64,000 nt of DNA from Pseudoalteromonas sp. MMG007 (GTDB lineage Bacteria; Pseudomonadota; Gammaproteobacteria; Enterobacterales; Alteromonadaceae): positions 42,881-106,880 of the forward strand of contig NZ_JAGJEI010000016.1 of assembly GCF_018100985.1 (NCBI RefSeq), read 5' to 3'. The notes beneath the pieces are model-generated. The model did no database searches and was not told the origin of the DNA. It saw nothing but the letters and a program-made list of their open reading frames with translations. The position numbers and the translations under genes are program-made. This document shows positions 28,120-36,926 of the stretch, piece by piece (within the stretch, counting starts at the first letter, position 1; each line of letters opens with the position of its first letter).

Positions 28120-29598
28120 ATGAATCGTCGTATAAATAGTCATATCAAAAGGAGCTTTAAAGTTAGTAGTTTATCTTTGGCACTGTGTTTAGGCATTAGC
28201 TCAACAGCGCAAGCTTCGGTTGAAAAACTAACGGTAAGTGGTAATCAGGTTTTAGCAGATGGTGTAAATAAAAGCTTTGCTGGCCCAAGTTTGTTTTGGA
28301 GTAATACAGGTTGGGGTGGTGAAAAATTTTACACCGCGCAAACAGTTGCTAAAGCTAAGTCTGAATTTGGTGCAACTATTATACGTGCAGCAATCGGTCA
28401 CGGTGCTGGCGGTGATATAAATCAAGATTGGAACGGTAATATGGGCCGACTTGATGAAGTTGTTACTGCTGCAATTGCCGAAGATATGTACGTTATAATA
28501 GATTTTCATAGCCACGAAGCGCATAAAGATCAAGCTACTGCAATCAAATTTTTTGAAGAAGTAGCCACTAAGTATGGAGATAATGATAACGTAATTTATG
28601 AGATTTATAATGAACCATTACAAATATCATGGGAATACGATATTAAGCCATACGCTGAAACCGTTATAGACAAAATACGTGCAATAGATCCTGACAATTT
28701 AATTGTTGTTGGTACGCCAACATGGTCTCAGGATGTTGATGTTGCGTCACAAAGCCCAATTGATCGTGCCAATGTTGCTTATACTCTTCACTTTTATGCA
28801 GGTACGCATGGCCAGTCATACCGTAATAAAGCGCAAATTGCTTTAGATAACGGCATTGCTTTATTTGCCACCGAGTGGGGCAGTGTAAATGCAGATGGTA
28901 ATGGTGGTGTTAATATTAATGAAACAGATGCTTGGATGGCATTTTTAAAAACTAATAACATCAGCCATGCAATGTGGGCACTTAACGATAAAAGTGAAGG
29001 TGCGTCAATGTTCACACCAGGTGGAGGTTGGGATTCATTAACAGCCTCTGGTACAAAAGCAAAAGAAATTATTCAAGGTTGGGGTGGTAGTAGCAATAGC
29101 GTTGATTTAGATAGTGATGGAGATGGTGTTATTGATAATCTCGATCAATGTAATGATACGCCTGCCGGAACAACCGTTGATAGTATTGGTTGCGCAATTG
29201 CAGATACAGACGCTGATGGTGTTAGCGATAATATTGACCAATGTCCTAATACACCAGCCGGCGAAGCGGTTAATGATGAAGGATGCGTATTGGTTGTAGA
29301 GGAGCCACAAACTGATACTGATAACGATGGCGTATATGATGATGTTGATCAATGTCCTGATACACCAGCAGGGGCAAGTGTTGATTCAAATGGGTGCGCT
29401 ATTGTGAGCTCTACAGACTGTAGTGATATAAACGCATACCCTAATTGGGTTAAAAAAGACTATGCTGCAGGTCCTTATACGCACAACAACACAGACGATA
29501 AAATGCAATATCAAGGCAACGCATACAGTGCTAATTGGTACACAAATACGACGCCAGGAAGTGATGCTTCGTGGACACTGATTTTTAGTTGTAATTAA
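28120..29598 (+). CDS. Secreted endoglucanase, GH5 with TSP3 repeats and CBM5-like domain (Cel5G-like)
   Basis: The 492-residue product hydrolyses beta-1,4-glucan outside the cell. A long signal peptide ends near SSTAQA. The GH5 domain (about 35-325) has acid/base Glu about 165 in YEIYNEPLQ and nucleophile Glu about 252 in FATEWGSV. Three calcium-binding thrombospondin type-3 repeats follow ([42 protein letters not shown]). The last 60 residues ([16 protein letters not shown] onward) are CBM5-like. This order and length match Cel5G of Pseudoalteromonas haloplanktis (494 residues, from memory). ATG 28120 has AAGGAAA upstream and a proper signal peptide; frame-open codons further up do not. Confidence 0.93.
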   Translation: MNRRINSHIKRSFKVSSLSLALCLGISSTAQASVEKLTVSGNQVLADGVNKSFAGPSLFWSNTGWGGEKFYTAQTVAKAKSEFGATIIRAAIGHGAGGDINQDWNGNMGRLDEVVTAAIAEDMYVIIDFHSHEAHKDQATAIKFFEEVATKYGDNDNVIYEIYNEPLQISWEYDIKPYAETVIDKIRAIDPDNLIVVGTPTWSQDVDVASQSPIDRANVAYTLHFYAGTHGQSYRNKAQIALDNGIALFATEWGSVNADGNGGVNINETDAWMAFLKTNNISHAMWALNDKSEGASMFTPGGGWDSLTASGTKAKEIIQGWGGSSNSVDLDSDGDGVIDNLDQCNDTPAGTTVDSIGCAIADTDADGVSDNIDQCPNTPAGEAVNDEGCVLVVEEPQTDTDNDGVYDDVDQCPDTPAGASVDSNGCAIVSSTDCSDINAYPNWVKKDYAAGPYTHNNTDDKMQYQGNAYSANWYTNTTPGSDASWTLIFSCN

Positions 29599-29616
29599 TT
29601 ACACTTTATAAAGAGT

Positions 29617-29650
29617 AAAAGGTAAATACTGAGTGTATTTGCCTTTTAAC
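29617..29650 (+). terminator. Terminator after the cellulase gene
   Basis: AAAAGGTAAATAC, the loop TGAGT, and GTATTTGCCTTTT pair over 13 bp with one G-T. The T run is part of the stem. It begins 19 bases past the stop. Confidence 0.7.
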
Positions 29651-29673
29651 CCTATAAAGCACTGTTATTTAAA

Positions 29674-29696
29674 CTTATAAAGCGTTGCTTTATAAG
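29674..29696 (-). terminator. Hairpin directly after the phoD stop codon
   Basis: CTTATAAAGC, GTT, GCTTTATAAG form a perfect 10-bp inverted repeat touching the phoD stop codon. On the minus strand TTTAAATAA follows, a weak T run. It is probably the phoD terminator. Confidence 0.55.
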
Positions 29697-31388
29697 CTAA
29701 CCTTTATAGATGCTTTGGTGCTGACTAATAAGATTATAACTAGGTGATTGTATGTTATCCACATAACGCCAATCGGTTGTAATTTGATTGTTTGTAATTG
29801 TAAGTAACATATAACCACGATGCGATAATTCGCAATAATCTAAATCGTTAATTAGTAATGAAAGTGAATCGGCCATTTGCTTAGCTTGCTGCGGGTTAAG
29901 AGCTAAATAGTGCTCCATACCGGGTGAAGTCACGCTTGGCGTTGCAAATTCTACCCCTACGTTTTCACCCTTTTTATTTTTTAACGTGCCTTGCCATGCA
30001 TTGTGAGTATCACCCGCAAGGACGACTAATTTTTTATTTAATGCAGCAACGCTTTTATACAGTGCTTCGCGTTCGCTAGGGTAACCATCCCACGCGTCTA
30101 AGTTATAAGGCATTAACGTATTTATGCGTGCGAGTTGCTCGGGAGTTACCGCTTTATTTGCTAACACGGCTTTTTTAATAGCGACTAGCTCTTTTAACAC
30201 GTGCGGTATTTTAGTGCGATCGGATTGCGAAAATATTTCAGTAGGTAGCCACATTTTAGTCATCAACACTTGCTGACCTAATACTTGCCACTTTGCATTT
30301 GATTCAGTTATTGCACTCGTGAGCCAGTTTAATTGTGTACTACCCAGTAACTGCCTATTTGGACTATTTAAATCACTAGCAAAGCGCGCAACATCCATTT
30401 GCTTGGTCTCTAGGTTTTTATAGTCGCTATAAGCGAGTTGTTTATCGCGTGCTATTACACGAGTATCTAGCATATGTAGGCTTATTAAATCTCCAAAATT
30501 GAACGTGCGATAAATATGGGGATTTTGTTCGCCCATTGGCGGGCGAATTGGAAGCCATTCATAATATGCTTGTATAGCTGCAGTACGGCGTTTATAAAAA
30601 TCTCCTTCATCGGGCGTGTGGTTTTCAGCGCCTGTTCTATACGTGTCGTTAGTGATTTCATGGTCATCCCATATTGCTATAAAAGGGGCTGCTGCATGTA
30701 GTGCTTGTAATCCTTTATCGGTTCTATAAATAGCATATCGCTTTCGATAGTCATTTAATGTAATTATTTCACCGCTATTATCATCTGCTAGTTTACGGTT
30801 AATTTTTTCTGCATTTTCTGTTGCGTATCCACCCATAGGGTATTCGTAAATGTAATCACCTAAGTGGAGTACTACATCTAGATCTTTTTGCTTAGCTGCA
30901 TCGGTGTATGCATTAAAATAGCCTGCCGGATAGTTTGAGCACGACACAACAACCATTTTAACGTGTTCAATGTTCTCTACAGGAAGTGTTTTAGCTCGAC
31001 CGACAGGGCTTGTCGTATTTGCCCCTATAAAACGATAAAAGTACTGGGTATTTGGAAGTAACCCTTGTACGTCTATTTTTATTGTATAGTCACGGCTTGC
31101 ATCTGTTTGCTCTTGGCCCTGTCTAATAATGTTTTTAAATTGAGAGTCTAGTGCTACTTCCCATGCAACAGTCACTAAAGCGGTTGATTGTGGCGAAGTT
31201 GCACGCGTCCAAATTATTAACGCATTACTTAATGGATCGCCACTTGCCACGCCGTGGTTAAATTCAGTATATGACAATGGTTTATTGATTAATGAGTTGC
31301 TACAACCAGAAATACTGCTTGAAACTGCAACGGTAAACACGCTTGCAGCGGTTGTTTTTAAAAAATTACGACGAGATGAAATTGGCAT
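29697..31388 (-). CDS. phoD: PhoD-family alkaline phosphatase/phosphodiesterase, Tat-exported
   Basis: PhoD releases phosphate from phosphoesters outside the cytoplasm, using Fe and Ca in known members. The 563-residue product begins with a twin-arginine signal (SRRNFLKTTAAS) ending in a lipobox-like ISGC, so it may be a Tat-exported lipoprotein. A PhoD N-terminal domain (about 40-140) is followed by the metallophosphatase core: SCSNYPAGYFNAY, VVLHLGDYIYEYP, AIWDDHEITND and LAGDTHNAW hold the expected metal ligands. It is divergent from the small genes at 31685 and monocistronic. No Pho box was recognised upstream. Confidence 0.92.
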   Translation of the reverse strand: MPISSRRNFLKTTAASVFTVAVSSSISGCSNSLINKPLSYTEFNHGVASGDPLSNALIIWTRATSPQSTALVTVAWEVALDSQFKNIIRQGQEQTDASRDYTIKIDVQGLLPNTQYFYRFIGANTTSPVGRAKTLPVENIEHVKMVVVSCSNYPAGYFNAYTDAAKQKDLDVVLHLGDYIYEYPMGGYATENAEKINRKLADDNSGEIITLNDYRKRYAIYRTDKGLQALHAAAPFIAIWDDHEITNDTYRTGAENHTPDEGDFYKRRTAAIQAYYEWLPIRPPMGEQNPHIYRTFNFGDLISLHMLDTRVIARDKQLAYSDYKNLETKQMDVARFASDLNSPNRQLLGSTQLNWLTSAITESNAKWQVLGQQVLMTKMWLPTEIFSQSDRTKIPHVLKELVAIKKAVLANKAVTPEQLARINTLMPYNLDAWDGYPSEREALYKSVAALNKKLVVLAGDTHNAWQGTLKNKKGENVGVEFATPSVTSPGMEHYLALNPQQAKQMADSLSLLINDLDYCELSHRGYMLLTITNNQITTDWRYVDNIQSPSYNLISQHQSIYKG

Positions 31389-31684
31389 ACTGCACTTTTT
31401 AGAGTTATTTAAATTGGCCTGAATTTTATTGTGTCGACATGACGTTTTTATAAACGCTAAATGTATTTAATGTGACGAAGTGATTGAGAATAGTGTTTTA
31501 TTTATTTACTAAAATATAGTCAAAAAATTAAAATTAGTGGTTAAATTAACAAGTGATGAATGCATTATAATATGCGCTATTATTTAAAATTTAAATTATT
31601 CAAATGCTTACGTTTATTTTTGTATTGGCACAACCTTTGATTATGTATTTACGTCTAAACAATACACAAACAAGGAATACCATT
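31389..31684. other. Intergenic region between divergent phoD and a small exported protein gene
   Basis: About 300 AT-rich bases should hold both promoters. The open frame can be extended upstream from 31685 to about 31604, but that part reads as a hydrophobic accidental extension. No operator or Pho-box-like direct repeat was found. Confidence 0.35.
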
Positions 31685-31957
31685 ATGAAACATTCAATAA
31701 AAATCGCTATGGCAAGTTTATTAGTATTAGGTTCTGCGCACGTTAATGCGACTGAAGTAGACCTAGATGTAACTGATATTTTATCAACCAGTGTGAGTAA
31801 TTACGTAAAACAAACAACTACGGAACTAGAAAATTCGTTAAAAGAAACATTAAGTTTTGATGCACAAGTTGTTTTAAATAGCTTACTAGACACTACCCAA
31901 TCAAGCGAGATTAGTGAGAGCGCTACTACTCAAACAGCCCAGAATAATCAGCAATAA
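31685..31957 (+). CDS. Small exported protein of unknown function
   Basis: The 90-residue product has a clean signal peptide (MKHSIKIAMASLLVLGSAHVNA, cleavage after ANA-like VNA) and a mature part of about 68 residues. The mature part is acidic and rich in S, T and Q, without cysteine, probably helical (ETTLSFDAQVVLNSLLDT-like composition). ATG 31685 is preferred since the signal peptide begins there. It is followed after 22 bases by a 37-residue membrane protein gene with a strong ribosome site, so the two are probably co-transcribed. Family not recognised. Confidence 0.6.
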   Translation: MKHSIKIAMASLLVLGSAHVNATEVDLDVTDILSTSVSNYVKQTTTELENSLKETLSFDAQVVLNSLLDTTQSSEISESATTQTAQNNQQ

Positions 31958-31979
31958 ATGTTTTAAAGGAAATAAGACG

Positions 31980-32093
31980 ATGAGCAACGAATTAGGGTTA
32001 TTTGCATTAATGTTAGCGCCAGTAGTAAGTATGTTAAGTGCTTATTATTCGGTTCAAATGATTAAGGTTATGGGGAGTTGGTTTAATCTTTAA
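31980..32093 (+). CDS. 37-residue single-span membrane protein
   Basis: This short frame is preceded by AAAGGAAATAAGACG, an excellent ribosome site. It encodes one hydrophobic helix (about residues 5-31: GLFALMLAPVVSMLSAYYSV and onward) ending in GSWFNL. It follows the small exported protein gene by 22 bases. Such proteins often act as subunits or regulators of membrane complexes, but no partner is indicated here. Likely translated; function unknown. Confidence 0.55.
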   Translation: MSNELGLFALMLAPVVSMLSAYYSVQMIKVMGSWFNL

Positions 32094-32133
32094 TTAATAG
32101 CATTACGGGTAATTAATTCGATTAATACTAAGC

Positions 32134-32159
32134 TGATCGACTTAGCAAAAGCGCACGTA
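32134..32159 (+). promoter_or_regulatory. Putative ECF-sigma promoter of the Lon-N-domain gene
   Basis: TGATCG at 32134-32139, 16 bases, then CGTA at 32156-32159, 34 bases before the start codon. The same layout occurs at 32780 and 41436. It fits the TGATCC/CGTA promoter type I recall for RpoE-ChrR (ECF11) sigma factors. Confidence 0.7.
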
Positions 32160-32193
32160 AATAAAGGCAGAGTGTTTTAAATAAGTAGACTTT

Positions 32194-32772
32194 ATGAAGC
32201 GTGCGATTTTTCCATTACCAATTTTTATACTACCCCAAGGCTATACACGTTTACGTATATTTGAGCCTCGCTATTTGAATATGGTTAAAACAGCACTCGA
32301 AAGTGATACTGGGTTTGTACTGTGTACCTTTGAACATGACACACCGTTTAACATAAGCGCACAAGGCTGCTTGGTCGATATTATCGATTTTGATCAAGAC
32401 GACAGTGGGATGCTGCTAATAGATGTAATTGCATCAAAAAGCGTACAAATTGATGATGTTTATCAAGATGACCAAGAGCTTCGCCATGGTTTAATTTCAA
32501 ACTGTAGCACGCCATATTGGTATAACGACTCGTTCACTGATATAGGTGAGCATGAGAAACTACAATTAACCCTTCAAAATATATTTTTAACCAATCCAGA
32601 ACTCAGTGAACTTTACAAACAAACCCATTTTAATGAACTTACATGGGTTGTGGCACGCTGGTTAGAGTTATTGCCAATATCTATTGAGAAAAAACAGCAA
32701 CTTGCGTTCGAAACTAACTTTGATAACTTACTGAGTTTCCTCCATACTGTGATTAATAACGAATTTGCCTAA
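32194..32772 (+). CDS. Lon N-terminal (substrate-recognition) domain protein without protease
   Basis: The 192-residue product is a stand-alone LonN/PUA-like domain: it opens with AIFPLPIFILPQGYTRLRIFEPRYLNMV, the classic start of Lon substrate-binding domains. There is no AAA+ or protease part. Such proteins are annotated as peptidase S16 LON domain proteins, and their role is unclear. It lies just upstream of the ECF sigma gene on the same strand and has its own copy of the putative ECF promoter. It therefore likely belongs to the same stress regulon, perhaps handling damaged or regulatory proteins (inference). Confidence 0.85.
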   Translation: MKRAIFPLPIFILPQGYTRLRIFEPRYLNMVKTALESDTGFVLCTFEHDTPFNISAQGCLVDIIDFDQDDSGMLLIDVIASKSVQIDDVYQDDQELRHGLISNCSTPYWYNDSFTDIGEHEKLQLTLQNIFLTNPELSELYKQTHFNELTWVVARWLELLPISIEKKQQLAFETNFDNLLSFLHTVINNEFA

Positions 32773-32779
32773 TTTTATT

Positions 32780-32805
32780 TGATCCTAAACAAATCTGCGT
32801 GCGTA
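32780..32805 (+). promoter_or_regulatory. Putative autoregulated ECF-sigma promoter
   Basis: TGATCC at 32780-32785, 16 bases, then CGTA at 32802-32805, 36 bases before the sigma factor start. It is the best match of the three sites. The sigma factor probably transcribes its own operon from here. Confidence 0.75.
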
Positions 32806-32841
32806 TTTACTAATACAAAAGCAATAACGGGATATATTATT

Positions 32842-33465
32842 ATGGTAAGTCAACAACAATCAACACGTTGTGAACCTAATACAGGTAAGTACACTGCCAT
32901 GCCAGAAACGCCAAGCAAAGAACTAATGCAAGCGCTAGTAGATGTTGCTCAATCAAGAGATAAAAAAGCATTTTCTTATCTTTTTGAATATTTTGCTCCA
33001 AAAATTAAACGATTTGGAATAAAGCAGTTTGGTGTTGAAGCCCAAGCTATGGAACTTGTGCAAGAAACGCTAACGTCTGTATGGCGAAAAGCGCATTTGT
33101 ATCACAGTGACAAAGGCGCTGCGACTACCTGGGTTTACACGGTAATGCGTAATGCGTCGTTTGACATGCTTCGTAAAATGAAAAGTAATAAAGAAGAAAA
33201 CATAAGCGAAGATATTTGGCCGTTATTGAATGAAACACAAGATACAAATCACGAATACACAGATCATCTTGAAGATAAACAAATTAAGCGTTATCTCGAC
33301 AAACTACCACTTGCTCAAAGAGAGGTTGTTAGGGGCGTTTACTTCCAAGATATGTCGCAAGAACAACTTGCACACCAACTAAACATTCCGGTAGGCACGG
33401 TAAAATCACGTTTACGTTTAGCCTTACAGAAATTACGTAATGAAATGGGAGATCAGCATGATTAA
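32842..33465 (+). CDS. rpoE: ECF sigma factor, RpoE-ChrR (ECF11-like) type
   Basis: The product of about 207 residues has sigma region 2 (about 35-100: FSYLFEYFAPKIKRFGIKQF, VQETLTSVWRKAHLY) and region 4 (about 145-200: LPLAQREVVRGVYFQDMSQ, LNIPVGTVKSRLRLALQKLR). It overlaps the ChrR-like anti-sigma gene by 8 bases. That pairing is known from Rhodobacter sphaeroides, where it mounts the response to singlet oxygen. ATG 32842 is used; an internal ATG at about 32900 is also possible. A putative self-promoter lies at 32780-32805. It probably drives the photolyase-lipid cluster downstream. Confidence 0.92.
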   Translation: MVSQQQSTRCEPNTGKYTAMPETPSKELMQALVDVAQSRDKKAFSYLFEYFAPKIKRFGIKQFGVEAQAMELVQETLTSVWRKAHLYHSDKGAATTWVYTVMRNASFDMLRKMKSNKEENISEDIWPLLNETQDTNHEYTDHLEDKQIKRYLDKLPLAQREVVRGVYFQDMSQEQLAHQLNIPVGTVKSRLRLALQKLRNEMGDQHD

Positions 33466-34138
33466 ACATCACCCGAGTGAAACTTTACTGACACAATATT
33501 GCAGTGCATCACTTAGCGCATCACTTAGCTTAGCCGTATCTATTCACGTGGACATGTGTCCTGTGTGTCAAGCAAAAGTGGCCAAAATTGAAGCCAGCAA
33601 CGCCGAGCAGGTTTTTAGTGACTCTATTGAGCAAAGCCAGCCATTAGAAATGATTTCTGATGATATTTTGGATGAGCAAGACTCTAGTCTGTTTGACTTT
33701 ATTACTGCTGATAACAGTATTGATGAGGTTTACGAAGTTGAGCCTGTTGCTATTAAAGTCAACAACCACGATTACCAATTACCACGTGCTCTTACTCGTA
33801 TATCACATGGTAAGTTTACCCAAGTAGGTAAATTAGCGCGTTCTCGTGTAGCACTTGAAGATGGCCCATTACGTTCAAGCTTATTACATATTGACGCTGG
33901 TGGTGAAATTCCGGAGCATACTCACACAGGTTTTGAAATTACTTTATTACTTGATGGTGAGTTTAGTGACGAGGAAGGCAGCTACGTACCAGGTGACTTT
34001 ATTTTTCAAGATGGTAGCCACCAACATACACCATTAACAAAAGATGGTTGTTTATGCTTTACAGTGGTCAGTAGTGCGCTACATTTTAATAAGGGCTTCA
34101 GCAAGTTATTAAATCCAATTGGTAATTTGATTTATTAA
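33458..34138 (+). CDS. chrR: ChrR-family zinc-dependent anti-sigma factor with cupin domain
   Basis: The 226-residue product has an N-terminal anti-sigma domain with the zinc motif H-x3-C-x2-C (HVDMCPVC, about residues 30-37) and a C-terminal cupin (about 120-215). The cupin ligands are visible: IPEHTHTGFEITLLLDGEF and SHQHTPL. In Rhodobacter ChrR, the zinc domain holds the sigma factor and the cupin is needed for release under singlet oxygen. ATG 33458 has GGGAG upstream and overlaps the sigma gene by 8 bases, the usual arrangement for fixed stoichiometry. Confidence 0.93.
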   Translation: MIKHHPSETLLTQYCSASLSASLSLAVSIHVDMCPVCQAKVAKIEASNAEQVFSDSIEQSQPLEMISDDILDEQDSSLFDFITADNSIDEVYEVEPVAIKVNNHDYQLPRALTRISHGKFTQVGKLARSRVALEDGPLRSSLLHIDAGGEIPEHTHTGFEITLLLDGEFSDEEGSYVPGDFIFQDGSHQHTPLTKDGCLCFTVVSSALHFNKGFSKLLNPIGNLIY

Positions 34139-34146
34139 GAGATTTT

Positions 34147-35100
34147 ATGCAAACAGACACAATAAAAATAGGCATAAGCGCCTGCTTAGCAGGCGAAAAA
34201 GTTAGATTTGATACAGGTCATAAAAAATCTAACTTTTGCATGGACGAATTAGGTAAACACGTTGAGTACACACGTTTTTGCCCAGAAGTAGCTGTAGGTC
34301 TGCCTATACCTCGACCTACGATTAGGCAAGTTAGGGTTGGTGATACAATAAAAGTATGCAGACCTGATGGCTCTGGAGACGTAGGACCACAGTTAACTGA
34401 ATACGGTAAAAAAGTAGCGACCGAACAAGCAAGCACGCTAAGTGGCTTTGTTTTTTGTGCGAAAAGCCCAAGCTGTGGTATGGAGCGCATAAAAATTTAC
34501 AACGAAGCAGGCACGGGTAATACCTCTGAAGGCGTTGGTTTTTTTGCAGAGCAAATAATGAAGCATAATCCGTTATTGCCATGTGAAGAAAATGGCCGTT
34601 TAAATGATATGCACTTGCGAGAAAATTTTGTAATGCGTGTTTACGTATTCAAAAACTGGCAAATGTTGGCAAAAGAGCCTCTTACTGTTCATAAGTTAAC
34701 CCAATTTCACTCCCAATATAAATATCTGTTAATGGCCCACAATTATAAAGCTTATAGAGAGTTAGGTAATTTATTGGGTACATTTGTTGGTGATAATGTT
34801 AGAGCACTAGCTGACGAATATATTTTAGGGCTAATGACAGGCCTGAAAAAACCAGCTTCTCGCAGAAACAATTGCAATACTTTAATGCACTTACAGGGTT
34901 ACTTTAAAAAAGATTTATCAAAAATCGAAAAACAAGAACTACGTGATGCAATTGATGAATATAGAGCAGGCTTAGTGCCGTTATATGTTCCGCTTACGTT
35001 ACTTAAGCATCATTTAAAAGTGCACCCTAACGAGTACCTTGAAAAACAAGTATTCTTTAACCCTTACCCTAACGAACTAAAACTACGATATGGTATTTAA
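34147..35100 (+). CDS. DUF523-DUF1722 protein (YbgA-like)
   Basis: The 317-residue product joins DUF523 (about 5-150; SACLAGEKVRFDTGHKKSN, RFCPEVAVGLPIPRPTIR, FCAKSPSCGMERIKIY) and DUF1722 (about 190-305; TQFHSQYKYLLMAHNYKAY). This fusion is commonly encoded beside photolyase genes, and its cysteine-rich DUF523 part may bind metal or thiouridine-like ligands. The exact activity is not something I can state with certainty. It begins 8 bases after chrR and overlaps the photolyase gene by one base, so it is part of the same message. Confidence 0.9.
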   Translation: MQTDTIKIGISACLAGEKVRFDTGHKKSNFCMDELGKHVEYTRFCPEVAVGLPIPRPTIRQVRVGDTIKVCRPDGSGDVGPQLTEYGKKVATEQASTLSGFVFCAKSPSCGMERIKIYNEAGTGNTSEGVGFFAEQIMKHNPLLPCEENGRLNDMHLRENFVMRVYVFKNWQMLAKEPLTVHKLTQFHSQYKYLLMAHNYKAYRELGNLLGTFVGDNVRALADEYILGLMTGLKKPASRRNNCNTLMHLQGYFKKDLSKIEKQELRDAIDEYRAGLVPLYVPLTLLKHHLKVHPNEYLEKQVFFNPYPNELKLRYGI

Positions 35101-36494
35101 TGAACACATTATTTTGGTTTAGGCGCGATTTGCGCCTTTTTTCAAACGAAGCGTTAATTCAGGCGCTAAACGATGGCGCTAAACACGCCATTTTTTTTGT
35201 GTGCGAAAAACAATGGCAGCAGCATAATACCGCTGCAATACAAATTGATTTACTTAAACGACGAGTTAAATATTTACAAGAAGAGTTAGCAGCTTACGGT
35301 ATTACATTGCATGTGATAAGCGCACCATACTTTAGCGATTGTGAATCAAAATTAATTGAGTTTTGTCAATCGAATAACGTTAAGCATATTGTTGCTAACA
35401 CTGAGTATGAGTTAAATGAAGTAAATCGTGATAAATCGATTTTGGATAAGTGTGATGATATCGATGTTACATTTACACTCTACGAGGGGGATTTAATTGC
35501 TCCTGCGGGCAGTGTTAAAAACCAAAGCAATGAAATGTACAAAGTGTTTACCCCGTTTAAACGGGCATGGTTAAAGCAGTATCAAGACACTCACTTTAGT
35601 TTATCACCGTGGCCATTAGATAAATCGCCTGTTGATATAAAATCTGAATCACTTCTTAAAAGCGATGGCAGCTCTGAAAAATGGCCGGTTGATGATGAAA
35701 CTCTATCTAAAATAGTCAGTGATTTTATTGCCGATAAATTAACAAGTTATGATGACAATCGTGATATTCCAAGTATAAAAGGGACTTCGGGATTAAGTCC
35801 TTATTTAGCGCTTGGTGTAGTGAGTACAAAGCAATTATTAATTAATATTCAGCAGCAATACCCTGATATCTTAACAACGTCAAAAAGCAAAACGTTTACC
35901 TGGATAAATGAACTTGTTTGGCGTGAATTTTACCGCCATTTAATTTCTGAGTTTCCTAAGTTGTCTCGAGGCGATAACTTTAATGAAAAATACAACGCAG
36001 TAAAGTGGCGAAAAAACGACGAGGACTTCAGTGCATGGTGTGAAGGGCGCACAGGTTATCCACTTGTAGATGCTGCTATGCGACAGTTAAACCAAACAGG
36101 CTGGATGCATAATCGTCTACGAATGGTTGTTGCGAGCTTTTTAACTAAGCATTTACTTATTGATTGGCGTGAGGGCGAAAAGTACTTTATGCAGCATTTA
36201 ATCGATGGTGATTTGGCATCAAACAATGGTGGTTGGCAATGGGCGGCAAGTACAGGGTGTGATGCTCAGCCTTATTTCAGAATTTTTAATCCTATCACCC
36301 AAAGTGAGCGCTTTGATCCAACAGGTAAATTTATACGTAAGTATTTGCCAGAGCTTGAGAATGTGCCAGATAAACAGATTCACTTTCCTCATACTTATTT
36401 AGCTTCTATGGGTAAGACAAAGGAGTGCTACTGGCCGGCAATTGTAGATCATAAAGCTGCACGTGAGCGTGCGTTAGCTGCTTTTAAGGTGTGA
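35100..36494 (+). CDS. phrB: Deoxyribodipyrimidine photolyase
   Basis: The enzyme splits UV-induced cyclobutane pyrimidine dimers with light, using FADH and an antenna chromophore. The 464-residue product opens with LFWFRRDLRLFSNEALIQAL (antenna-binding Rossmann domain, about 1-130). The FAD-binding helical domain follows (about 200-460), with WINELVWREFYRHL, WCEGRTGYPLVDAAMRQL, WMHNRLRMVVASFLTKHL and DGDLASNNGGWQWAASTGCD. Length matches class I CPD photolyases. Being within an ECF/ChrR operon links it to the light and singlet-oxygen response, as in Rhodobacter. Confidence 0.95.
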   Translation: MNTLFWFRRDLRLFSNEALIQALNDGAKHAIFFVCEKQWQQHNTAAIQIDLLKRRVKYLQEELAAYGITLHVISAPYFSDCESKLIEFCQSNNVKHIVANTEYELNEVNRDKSILDKCDDIDVTFTLYEGDLIAPAGSVKNQSNEMYKVFTPFKRAWLKQYQDTHFSLSPWPLDKSPVDIKSESLLKSDGSSEKWPVDDETLSKIVSDFIADKLTSYDDNRDIPSIKGTSGLSPYLALGVVSTKQLLINIQQQYPDILTTSKSKTFTWINELVWREFYRHLISEFPKLSRGDNFNEKYNAVKWRKNDEDFSAWCEGRTGYPLVDAAMRQLNQTGWMHNRLRMVVASFLTKHLLIDWREGEKYFMQHLIDGDLASNNGGWQWAASTGCDAQPYFRIFNPITQSERFDPTGKFIRKYLPELENVPDKQIHFPHTYLASMGKTKECYWPAIVDHKAARERALAAFKV

Positions 36495-36495
36495 T

Positions 36496-36924
36496 ATGGA
36501 TAATGTGCTTCCAGTAGATAAATTTGTAGATATTTACCAAAAACTTGATAATAGCAATTTAGAATTATTAAGTGAAATATACAGTGATGACATTCAGTTT
36601 ATTGATCCAATGCATGAGATTAACGGCATTGAAAAGCTACGTGAGTATTTTGCAAACCTGTATAGTAATGTTAAGCACTGCCAATTTGATATAACGGATT
36701 CTTTCAGTGTTAATGATACGGCGTTTATCTATTGGACCATGCATTATGCACACCCAAAACTTTCATCAGGAAAAACGATATCTGTGCAAGGTCATAGTAA
36801 GTTGATTTTTAAAGATGATAGAATTTTAAAACATCGAGATTATTTTAATGTTGGTGAGCTTTTGTATAAACATATTCCGTTATTAGGTTCTGTTATTAAT
36901 TACATAGATAAAAGGGCGGGCTGA
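36496..36924 (+). CDS. SnoaL-like (NTF2-fold) protein
   Basis: The 142-residue product has the SnoaL/NTF2 pattern: an N-terminal helix, SEIYSDDIQFIDPMHEINGI, then strands with HCQFDITDSFSVND and GKTISVQGHSKLIF. It may be a small enzyme or binding protein of the pathway encoded around it. It starts one base after the photolyase stop and ends two bases before the SDR gene. Homologues commonly occur in this same gene order in gammaproteobacterial photolyase clusters (from memory). Substrate unknown. Confidence 0.8.
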   Translation: MDNVLPVDKFVDIYQKLDNSNLELLSEIYSDDIQFIDPMHEINGIEKLREYFANLYSNVKHCQFDITDSFSVNDTAFIYWTMHYAHPKLSSGKTISVQGHSKLIFKDDRILKHRDYFNVGELLYKHIPLLGSVINYIDKRAG

Positions 36925-36926
36925 AT

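Noticed and set aside
29107..29405. DNA tandem repeat in the cellulase gene
   Set aside because: The repeats are protein-level thrombospondin type-3 units with diverged codons, fully explained by the cellulase linker.
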